The notes under the pieces: model-generated
Told to the model about the DNA's origin: nothing
Databases searched by the model: none
The model's input: the letters and a program-made list of their open reading frames with translations, nothing else
Source: JAWKIW01 sp046331175
GTDB lineage: Bacteria; Actinomycetota; Acidimicrobiia; Acidimicrobiales; Acidimicrobilacustridaceae
NCBI GenBank assembly: GCA_046331175.1
Contig: JAXLRI010000006.1
Span: 186,001-250,000, forward strand
Direction of reading: 5' to 3'
DNA: 64,000 nucleotides
Program-made: the position numbers and the translations under genes
In this document: piece after piece, positions 1-6,522 of the stretch
How the letters are laid out: every line of letters begins with the position of its first letter
Position numbering within the stretch: position 1 is the stretch's first letter

Positions 1-464
1 GAGGTCAGCAGGAGGAACAGCGACTCGGGCGTGGTGATGAGCAGGTCGGGCGGGTGGCGCAGCATGCGGCGGCGCTCGTCGGCGGGCGTGTCGCCGGTGC
101 GCATGCCCACGGTGGGCGGGTGGAAGGGTTCACCCAGCCGCTCGGCGGCCAGCCCGATGCCCGCCAGCGGCGCCCGCAGGTTCTTCTCGACGTCGACGGC
201 GAGGGCTCGCAGCGGCGACAGGTAGAGCAGGCGGGTCCGTCGCTCCCGGTCGTCGGGCGGCGGGGACGTGACGAGGCGGTCGAGGCCCCACAGGAAGGCG
301 GTGAGGGTCTTGCCCGAACCGGTGGGCGCCAGGATCAGGGCGTGCTCGCCCGACGAGATGGCCGGCCACCCCTGGGCCTGGGCGGCGGTGGGTTCGGGGA
401 ACGTGGTGGCGAACCACTCGCGCACGGCCGGCGAGAACGGCTGCAGGGAGGGGTGGTCGGCCAC
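1..464 (-). CDS. lhr: Lhr-type DEAD/DEAH ATP-dependent helicase, N-terminal part
   Basis: The first ~154 residues of a large superfamily 2 helicase; the rest lies beyond the left edge. A GTG at 464 opens a frame with no stop to base 1. A Q-motif-like stretch (FPEPTAAQAQGWPAI) is followed by Walker A (APTGSGKT, near residue 45), then motif Ia (LYLSPLRALAVDV) and TTPESLFLLL, the motif typical of Lhr helicases. Lhr proteins are ~1,500-residue 3'-to-5' translocases linked to DNA repair. The adjacent GT87 gene ends 9 bp upstream of the start, so the two could be co-transcribed. The family call is firm; the function in this organism is inferred. Confidence 0.85.
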   Translation of the reverse strand, partial: MADHPSLQPFSPAVREWFATTFPEPTAAQAQGWPAISSGEHALILAPTGSGKTLTAFLWGLDRLVTSPPPDDRERRTRLLYLSPLRALAVDVEKNLRAPLAGIGLAAERLGEPFHPPTVGMRTGDTPADERRRMLRHPPDLLITTPESLFLLLT

Positions 465-473
465 CCGGCCAAC

Positions 474-1868
474 CTACCGAGGGGTGGTGACGTCGGGTCC
501 CGCCGCCGGCCCGGCGAGCGGGGACCGGGCCGCCCGCTCGGCGTCGCGGCCCTCCCCCGACCCGTCGCCGGGCGGGGCTCGCCAGCGGCGGGGCACCGGT
601 CCGAACAGGACGCAGACCAGGGCCAGCAGCCCGTCGCCGTCCTGCACCACGCCGAGCAGCGGGCGCAGCCACGACGCCGCCGGATCGGGACCGGCCAGGG
701 CGTCGGCGGCGTGCCACGGGAGGCGAGGCACCAGCAGCGCCGCCACCACCACCGCCAGCGCCACCCGTCGACGGTCGCGCGCATCGCCGACCAGCACGCC
801 CAGCGCCGGGATCAGCCACACGAGGTGGTGGACCCAGGCGATGGGCGACGCCAGGGCCCCGAGCAGCCCGACCACGGCGATGGCCGCCAGCTCGTCACCC
901 CGGTCGTGGGCCCGGCGGGCCCGCACCAGGCCCACCACGGCCACGGCGGCGACCACGGCCAGCCAGGCGGCCGTGGAGCCGGGCACGAGCCGCTCGAGCA
1001 GGCCCCGCAGCGACTGGTTCGAGGTGTAGGCGAGGTCGCCGATGCGGTCGGTGGCCCACAGCTCGGTGGTCCAGTAGCGGGTGAACGACGACGGCAGGAC
1101 CGCCCACGCCACCAGGTCGACGACGACGAACGTGGCCACCGCCACCGCCGCCGCCCGCCACCGGCGGGTCACCAGCAAGTAGACGACGAAGATGCCGGGC
1201 ACGAGCTTGGCGGCGGTGGCCAACCCGATGAGGACGCCCTGGGGCAGCCGTCGGCGCCGCGGCAGCAGGTCGGCCACGACGAGACCGGCCAGCAGCACGT
1301 TGACCTGGCCGAGCACCAGGTTCTCCATCAGGGGCTGGGTGAGCAGCAGCGCGGTGGCCACGCCGCCGAGGGCGAGGATGCGGTGGTCGGTCCGCAGGCG
1401 GCGCAGCAGCGGCGCGAAGGAGACCCAGACCAGCCACACCACCACCGCGACCTGGCCGAACGTCCACAGGAGGTAAGCGAGGCGCTGGGGCAGCGGGACC
1501 AGCGCCACCGACGCCAGCCCGGCGAAGGGCGGGTAGGTGAACACGAGCTGGGGCCCGGCCGGCTCGTACAGCGGGCGCCCGTCGAGCACCGCCTGGCCGG
1601 CCCGGCGGTACACGTCGAGGTCCTCGAGCGGGACGAGGTCGGACCACCACAGCTTCGTGCCGGCGTCGATGGTGGCGGCCACCACCAGCCCGGCGACGGC
1701 CAGCGCGACCGCCAACCCCCGCCGCCCGGCGCTCACCGGCGAGGCGCCGGGGCCGACGACCGCGGGGTGGCTCGTCGGCGGTGGGACCGCTCGATCCGAC
1801 GGCGGCGCGACCCCGGACACCGGGCGCGAGCCGGCCGGCCGCTGGGCTCGCTCGTCCCCGATCGCCAT
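474..1868 (-). CDS. GT87-family (DUF2029) polyprenyl-phosphate mannosyltransferase-like membrane protein
   Basis: A ~464-residue polytopic membrane protein with about ten hydrophobic segments. Near the N-terminal end it carries the loop typical of GT87/PimE-like enzymes (DLDVYRRAGQAVLDGRPLYEP, then FTYPPFAGL), with the membrane-embedded catalytic Asp expected in that loop. Family members use polyprenyl-phosphate mannose as donor to extend lipoglycans or phosphatidylinositol mannosides outside the membrane. The ATG at 1868 is preferred over a longer frame to 1931 because the latter would run into the regulator that starts divergently at 1905. Donor and acceptor are not visible in the sequence. 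Confidence 0.8.
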   Translation of the reverse strand: MAIGDERAQRPAGSRPVSGVAPPSDRAVPPPTSHPAVVGPGASPVSAGRRGLAVALAVAGLVVAATIDAGTKLWWSDLVPLEDLDVYRRAGQAVLDGRPLYEPAGPQLVFTYPPFAGLASVALVPLPQRLAYLLWTFGQVAVVVWLVWVSFAPLLRRLRTDHRILALGGVATALLLTQPLMENLVLGQVNVLLAGLVVADLLPRRRRLPQGVLIGLATAAKLVPGIFVVYLLVTRRWRAAAVAVATFVVVDLVAWAVLPSSFTRYWTTELWATDRIGDLAYTSNQSLRGLLERLVPGSTAAWLAVVAAVAVVGLVRARRAHDRGDELAAIAVVGLLGALASPIAWVHHLVWLIPALGVLVGDARDRRRVALAVVVAALLVPRLPWHAADALAGPDPAASWLRPLLGVVQDGDGLLALVCVLFGPVPRRWRAPPGDGSGEGRDAERAARSPLAGPAAGPDVTTPR

Positions 1869-1892
1869 GGTCGAACGGTAGACGGCCGGGCC

Positions 1893-1898
1893 TAGAAT
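1893..1898 (+). promoter_or_regulatory. -10 box of a probable leaderless promoter
   Basis: TAGAAT lies 6 nt before the GTG at 1905, so transcription would begin at or next to the start codon. No ribosome-binding site is present in the gap, which fits leaderless translation. Confidence 0.6.
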
Positions 1899-1904
1899 CC
1901 GGGC

Positions 1905-2573
1905 GTGGCCTACCAGACCCCCGAGTACCACCCGGCGTTCGAGGAGTACTGCGAGGCCATCTACGAGCTGCGCGAGGACGACGTCGCCGTCATCCAGGCC
2001 CGCATCGCCGAGCGCCTCGACGTGTCACGGCCGGCGGTGTCGGAGATGATCCGCCGCATGGAGGCCGAGGGCCTCGTCACCGTGCTGAAGGGCGCCATCC
2101 GGCTGACCGACGACGGTCTGTCCCTGGCCGAGCGGGTGGTGCGCCGCCACCGCCTCGCCGAGCGCTTCCTCACCGACATCCTCGGGCTCTCCTGGGCCGA
2201 GGCCCACGTCGAGGCCGGCCGGTGGGAGCACGTGATCTCCGACAACGTCGAGCGGGCCATGACCCGCGTGCTGGGCGACCCCACCACCTGCCCCCACGGC
2301 AACCCCATCCCCGGGACCGACTACCGGCCGCCCGACACCACGCCGCTCAACGAGCTGGCCATCGGCACGCCCTTCACCGTGAGCCGCATCCCCGAGGAGC
2401 TCGAGTTCGCCCCCGGCCTGCTCGAGTTCCTGGAGGACTCGTCGCTGCAGCCCGGCATCTCCGGCGTCATCACCGCCGCCTCCCCCGACGGCACCACCAC
2501 CGTCGAGATCGACGGCAAGCACGTGGGCATCGGCACCTTCGCCGGCTCGCGCATCCTCGTCACCAGTCGCTGA
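1905..2573 (+). CDS. DtxR/IdeR/MntR-family metal-dependent transcriptional repressor
   Basis: 222 residues. An N-terminal winged helix-turn-helix (residues ~5-70, with AERLDVSRPAVSEMIRRME as recognition region) is followed by the dimerisation and metal-binding domain (HRLAERFLTDILGL, then RWEHVISDNVE, then CPHGNPIPG) and an FeoA/SH3-like C-terminal domain (IGTPFTVSRI onward). Ligands matching DtxR are His82, Glu86, His101, Glu108 and His109. The position of DtxR Cys102 is Gly105, and the Met10 position is Glu14, as acidic residues occupy it in MntR-type proteins. This makes metal preference uncertain (Fe or Mn). It sits next to an iron-uptake operon carrying a matching palindrome at 6405-6420, so it is the natural candidate regulator. 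Confidence 0.9.
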   Translation: MAYQTPEYHPAFEEYCEAIYELREDDVAVIQARIAERLDVSRPAVSEMIRRMEAEGLVTVLKGAIRLTDDGLSLAERVVRRHRLAERFLTDILGLSWAEAHVEAGRWEHVISDNVERAMTRVLGDPTTCPHGNPIPGTDYRPPDTTPLNELAIGTPFTVSRIPEELEFAPGLLEFLEDSSLQPGISGVITAASPDGTTTVEIDGKHVGIGTFAGSRILVTSR

Positions 2574-2614
2574 CGGTCGGCCACCGGCGGGCACCCAGGG
2601 CCGTCCCGCCGCGC

Positions 2615-4201
2615 TCAGGCGCCGTCCTCGGCGCGGTAGCGGGCCAGCAGCTCGTCCTCGCCCTCGCGACCGGGGAACCACACGGCCACGACGACGCCAC
2701 CCACCACGACCGCGCCGATGGCCGCCGCGAACGCCCAGTTGGCCCCGCTCAGGAACGACGCCTTGGCCGACTCGATGATGGCGGTCTTGTAGGCCGGGAA
2801 CTGCTGGGCCACGTCGGCGGCACCGGTGAACGAGCGCTGCAGCTCGTTGCGGACGGTCTCGCCGACGGCCTGCTGGTCGGCGGCCGGCGCCGCCGCCAGG
2901 GCCGAGCCGGCCTGCACGGCGTAGCCCGCGGTGAGCAGCGCGCCGAGCACCGACTGCATGATCGCCCCGCCGAGGTCGCGCTGGAGGTCGGCGGTGCCCG
3001 AGGCCATGCCCACCCGCCGCACCGGCACCGAACCGGTGAGGGCGCGGCTCGCCGGCGTACCTGCCAGGCCCACGCCCACACCGATGCACGCGTACGCCAG
3101 CGCCACCTGCCAGTACGGCGTCGACGTCTGCCACAGCACGAGCATCACCGTGAACGAGGCGAGGCAGAAGCCGAAGCCGACCAGCAGGGTGGTGCGCGAG
3201 CCGTGCCGCTCGACCATCCGGGCCGACACCGGGGCCATGAGCACCATCAGCACCGCCACCGGCAGCACGGCCACGCCGGCCGACAGCGTCGAGTAGCCGA
3301 GCACGTCCTGCAGGAACTGCTGGCCGACGAACATCGCTCCCATCAGCGAGCCGAACACGATGATCCCCGCCACCGCCGCCACCCAGAACGTGCGTCGGGC
3401 GGCGAGGTGCAGGTCGTACAGGGGCACGCGGACCCGACGCTGGCGGACCACGAACGCCGCGGCCCCGGCCGCGGCCACGACCGCCAGGAACAGGGCCGTC
3501 GTCGAACCGCCCGGCGCAGCCGCCAGGTTGATGGCGAGGACCAGCGCGGCCACGGCGATCGCGGACAAGACGCCGCCCACGTGGTCGACCGGCTCGGTCG
3601 TCTCGTGCACGTGCGACGGGACGAGGCGCAGCGCCAGCACGCCCCCGACGATCGCCAGCGGGAGGGTGATCAGGAACACCCACCGCCACGACAGCTGCAG
3701 GAGCAGGAAGCCGGCCACCATCGGCCCGAGCGCCGACACGCCCCCGCCGATCCCCGACCACAGGGCGATGGGCCGCGTCCGGGCCTCGGCCGACCACAGG
3801 GCGGTGACCAGCGCCAGGGTGGTGGGATAGGCCATGCCGGCGGCCACCCCGCCGAGCACCCGACCGACGGCGAGCACCTCCACCGAGGGGGCGGTGGCAG
3901 CCACGATGCAGGCGGGCACCGTCAGCGCCATGCCGATGACCAGCACCTGCTTGCGCCCGTAGCGGTCGCCGATCGCCCCGAGGTACAGCACCGACGCCGC
4001 CAGCCCGAGCGAGAAGCCGACGCCCACGAGGTCGAGCGAGGTCTGGCTCGCCACGAAGTCCCGCTCGACGCTCGGCAGGGCCACGTTGGCCACCGCCAGG
4101 TTCAGGTTGGCGACCGCCGCCACCACGATCAGCGTGGCGAGGACCAGGCCCGCCCGCGCCGGCACGCCGGCGGGCGGGCCCGCTCGCACGTCGTCGGCCA
4201 T
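2615..4201 (-). CDS. MFS transporter, DHA2 (14-TM) drug/proton antiporter type
   Basis: 528 residues with about 14 predicted membrane segments. The GDRYGRKQVLVIGMAL loop between TM2 and TM3 is the MFS signature, and the early LNLAVANVALPSVERDF is typical of DHA2 (EmrB/QacA-like) transporters. An Asp lies in the LDLVGVGFSLGLA region of TM2. The ATG at 4201 is the first start that gives a complete TM1. It is the last gene in the run from the FTR1 permease, about 100 bp after the cupredoxin lipoprotein, so it may be co-transcribed with the iron genes and could export a siderophore or other drug-like compound. The substrate is unknown. Confidence 0.88.
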   Translation of the reverse strand: MADDVRAGPPAGVPARAGLVLATLIVVAAVANLNLAVANVALPSVERDFVASQTSLDLVGVGFSLGLAASVLYLGAIGDRYGRKQVLVIGMALTVPACIVAATAPSVEVLAVGRVLGGVAAGMAYPTTLALVTALWSAEARTRPIALWSGIGGGVSALGPMVAGFLLLQLSWRWVFLITLPLAIVGGVLALRLVPSHVHETTEPVDHVGGVLSAIAVAALVLAINLAAAPGGSTTALFLAVVAAAGAAAFVVRQRRVRVPLYDLHLAARRTFWVAAVAGIIVFGSLMGAMFVGQQFLQDVLGYSTLSAGVAVLPVAVLMVLMAPVSARMVERHGSRTTLLVGFGFCLASFTVMLVLWQTSTPYWQVALAYACIGVGVGLAGTPASRALTGSVPVRRVGMASGTADLQRDLGGAIMQSVLGALLTAGYAVQAGSALAAAPAADQQAVGETVRNELQRSFTGAADVAQQFPAYKTAIIESAKASFLSGANWAFAAAIGAVVVGGVVVAVWFPGREGEDELLARYRAEDGA

Positions 4202-4302
4202 GGGCCGGCCTCCTCGGTCGCGCTGTCGCGTCGCGGGATCGCGTCGCCGCCACGACCGTACCGGCGCCCGGCCAGGGGGTCGGGCGCCGCGACCGGGAGC
4301 GG

Positions 4303-4860
4303 TCAGGTGACCGTGAAGGAGGTGACCATGCCCTTGGCGGCGTGGTTCAGGTTGCCGTGGTCGACCTCGGTGATGTTGCAGAAGAGCGTGTAGCGCCCGG
4401 GCGTGAGGGTGAACGTGAGGGCGCACGACGCGCCGACGCCGATCGCCTCGATCTCCCCGACGGCGGCGTCGGCGGGGATCGCCTGCTCGTCCACCTCGCC
4501 GTGCTGGTCGCGGGGCAGGCCGTCGAGGCCGTCGCGGTGCAGGATCACGACCTCGTGCTCCGCCGCCCCCTTGTTGGTCACGGCGAAGGTCACCGGCCCG
4601 GCGGGGGCGGCGTCGCGATCGAGGCCGATGGCGTACTCGCCGACCGTCGCCTGCACGAGCGTCCCGCCGGCCTGGGTCGTGACCGGTCCCCCGGCGCGGT
4701 CGCACCGGTACTCCTCGAGCGCCGCCGGGGCCGCGGTGGTGGCCGGCGCCGCCGAGGGCGTCGACGACGAACCGCAGGCCGACAGGCCGAGCAGCGACAC
4801 GAGCGCGAGGGATGGGAGGGCGATCGGCGCGACGGCCGACGCCCGCGGCTGGCGGGACAT
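4303..4860 (-). CDS. Cupredoxin-fold lipoprotein with a complete type 1 copper site
   Basis: 185 residues. A signal peptide ends in a lipobox (LGLSAC, Cys29), followed by a low-complexity Ser/Thr/Ala linker and one cupredoxin domain. Candidate copper ligands in order are His (AAEHEVVIL), Cys (TLFCNI), His (EVDHGNLNHAAKG) and Met (KGM), the full blue-copper set. AGGAGG precedes the ATG at 4860. It follows the EfeO-like cupredoxin by 34 bp and the FTR1 permease further upstream. A role as periplasmic electron carrier or ferrous oxidase partner of the permease is inferred from this context. Confidence 0.8.
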   Translation of the reverse strand: MSRQPRASAVAPIALPSLALVSLLGLSACGSSSTPSAAPATTAAPAALEEYRCDRAGGPVTTQAGGTLVQATVGEYAIGLDRDAAPAGPVTFAVTNKGAAEHEVVILHRDGLDGLPRDQHGEVDEQAIPADAAVGEIEAIGVGASCALTFTLTPGRYTLFCNITEVDHGNLNHAAKGMVTSFTVT

Positions 4861-4894
4861 GTGGACCTCCTGGAGGTCGGTGGGGGTGGGCGCG

Positions 4895-5284
4895 CTACTT
4901 CGCGGTCAGGGAGCCCTTGGGCGCCTTGTCCGAGTAGCAGATGAGCTCGTAGGTGCCGGCGGCGACGTCGATGGTGAACGACTTGGTGAAGTCCGGCGCG
5001 ATGTTCTCGGCCTCGCCGACGACCTTGGCGCCCTGGAGGACCTCGAGCTCGGCGATGTCGCCGCCGGCGTTCTTGGCCGTGAGCTTGACCGAGCCGGCCG
5101 GGACCTCGACCGTCGCCGGGTCGCAGCCCTTGTCGGTCACCACGATGGTGACCTCCTTGGCGCCCCCGCCGGCGGTGCCCGAGGCCCCGGAGGAGGTGGA
5201 GCCCGACGAGGAGCAGGCGGCCAGGAGTGCGGCCCCGGCCAGGGCGGCAGGGGCGGCGAGCAGGGCGTGGCGGCGGGGGGTCAC
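4895..5284 (-). CDS. EfeO-like cupredoxin-domain lipoprotein (no peptidase M75 domain)
   Basis: 129 residues: signal peptide, lipobox LLAAC (Cys24), Gly/Ser linker, then a single EfeO-type cupredoxin domain (EVTIVVTDKGCDPATVEVPAG near its start, GTYELICYSDKAPKGSLTA at its end). Full-length EfeO carries this domain followed by a ~250-residue M75 domain; here the protein stops after the cupredoxin part. The Cys in KGCDP and the Cys in LICYSD are typical of the family. Start is a GTG at 5284. Its position directly downstream of the FTR1 permease supports an iron (II/III) delivery role for a two-component EfeU system lacking EfeB. Confidence 0.8.
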   Translation of the reverse strand: MTPRRHALLAAPAALAGAALLAACSSSGSTSSGASGTAGGGAKEVTIVVTDKGCDPATVEVPAGSVKLTAKNAGGDIAELEVLQGAKVVGEAENIAPDFTKSFTIDVAAGTYELICYSDKAPKGSLTAK

Positions 5285-5363
5285 AGGGGCTCCGTCGGGA
5301 TCGGTCGGTGCGTTCGGATCAGGGCGGTCGGGGCGTCGGGTGGTCAGGCGGTCGAGTGGTCGG

Positions 5364-6323
5364 TCAGTCGGCGACGGCCGAGGCCGGCCGAGCGGTCGCC
5401 CTGGTCGGGGACGCCGCCCGGTCGGCGACGGACGGCGCCGGCGGCGTGACCGGCGATGCCGGCGACCCGGGGAGGTCGGTGCGCGGCTCGCCCTCGCGGC
5501 GACGGCGCGACCAGGCCGAGATGCGGTCGCCGAAGAAGAACCAGGTGCCGACCGGCAGGAGGTAGGCCCAGTAGAGGATGGCCTCGCCCACGCTCGGCGT
5601 GGCCTGGTAGGCGATGAGGCCGCGCAGCACGTTGCCCGGTGCCGAGCTGTTGGCGACGATGCCGCTGGTGTCCCACGCCGTGTCCTGCAGGGCGTTCCAC
5701 AGGCCGGCCTCGTGCAGGGCGTGGAGCGACTGCGCCAGCAGGCCGGCGGCGAAGACGATGATGACGGCCCCGGTGAACAGGAAGAACTTCCGCAGGTCGA
5801 GCCGGACGGCCCCCTTGTAGAGCCCGAAGCCGAGGCCCACCGCGACCGCGGTGCCGAGGAAGGCGCCCACGCCGGCCATGGCGCCGCCCTGCTCGAAGGC
5901 GGCCAGCAGGAACAGGGCGCTCTCGAACCCCTCGCGCAGCACCGCGAAGAACGCCATGGCGATCAGGCCCCAGGCGGCGGCCTGGCCCGGGGCCCCGAGC
6001 GTGGCGTCGAGCTTGGTCTCGAGCTCGCCCTTGATCCGGTGACCGGCCCGGCGCATCCAGAAGATCATCCAGGTGAGCACGCCCACGGCAGCGAAGCCCA
6101 CGACGGCCTCGAGCAGCTCCTGCTGCGCGTGGGGCAGCTCCTGGCTGGCGACGTGGAGGCCCACCCCGACGGCGAGGCAGACGAGGGCGGCGGCGCCCAC
6201 GCCGACCCACATCGGCCGGAGCATGTCGCGGCGATCGGTGCGACGCAGGTAGGAGGCGATGATCACGACGATCAGCGACGCCTCGAGGCCCTCGCGGAGC
6301 ATGATCAGGAACGAAGCCAGCAT
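5364..6323 (-). CDS. efeU: FTR1/EfeU-family iron permease
   Basis: 319 residues with about seven membrane segments. The two REXXE iron-binding motifs are present: REGLE in TM1 (FLIMLREGLEASLIV) and REGFE in TM4 (VLREGFESALFL). This matches the bacterial EfeU/yeast Ftr1 family of high-affinity iron importers in the cytoplasmic membrane. The ATG at 6323 places the first REXXE in the usual position; the frame could extend to 6389, but that would add a non-hydrophobic leader. It is the first gene of a probable four-gene operon and lies 82 bp downstream of an iron-box-like palindrome. Confidence 0.9.
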   Translation of the reverse strand: MLASFLIMLREGLEASLIVVIIASYLRRTDRRDMLRPMWVGVGAAALVCLAVGVGLHVASQELPHAQQELLEAVVGFAAVGVLTWMIFWMRRAGHRIKGELETKLDATLGAPGQAAAWGLIAMAFFAVLREGFESALFLLAAFEQGGAMAGVGAFLGTAVAVGLGFGLYKGAVRLDLRKFFLFTGAVIIVFAAGLLAQSLHALHEAGLWNALQDTAWDTSGIVANSSAPGNVLRGLIAYQATPSVGEAILYWAYLLPVGTWFFFGDRISAWSRRRREGEPRTDLPGSPASPVTPPAPSVADRAASPTRATARPASAVAD

Positions 6324-6404
6324 GGTGACGACCCCGGTGGTCCGGTGACGGGTTGGGCGGTTGGCGGCGGGAGCGATCGGTGTTCGCATCGCTCGCCGCT
6401 GTCA

Positions 6405-6420
6405 GTTAGGCATTCCTAAC
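6405..6420 (-). promoter_or_regulatory. DtxR/IdeR-type operator candidate upstream of the iron operon
   Basis: GTTAGG-CATT-CCTAAC, a perfect inverted repeat with 6-bp arms. The TTAGG...CCTAA half-sites match the conserved outer halves of DtxR/IdeR boxes. It lies 82-97 bp upstream of the permease start, inside the only AT-richer stretch of this spacer. The following 100 bp to the next stop codon shows no other feature. Confidence 0.65.
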
Positions 6421-6522
6421 ACCACCAGCGAGGCGAACGCAACCCCGGACCTGCCGCGCCACCGGCGTGGCACGGGCGCGGGGTGGCATCGGCGTCTGGG
6501 TCACCGCGGTGGGGCCGCGCCC

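Noticed and set aside
54..1895. Very long open frames opposite real genes (for example 613 codons on the plus strand over the GT87 gene).
   Set aside because: At ~74% GC, antisense frames stay open by chance. Their products are Arg/Gly/His/Pro-rich with no motifs.
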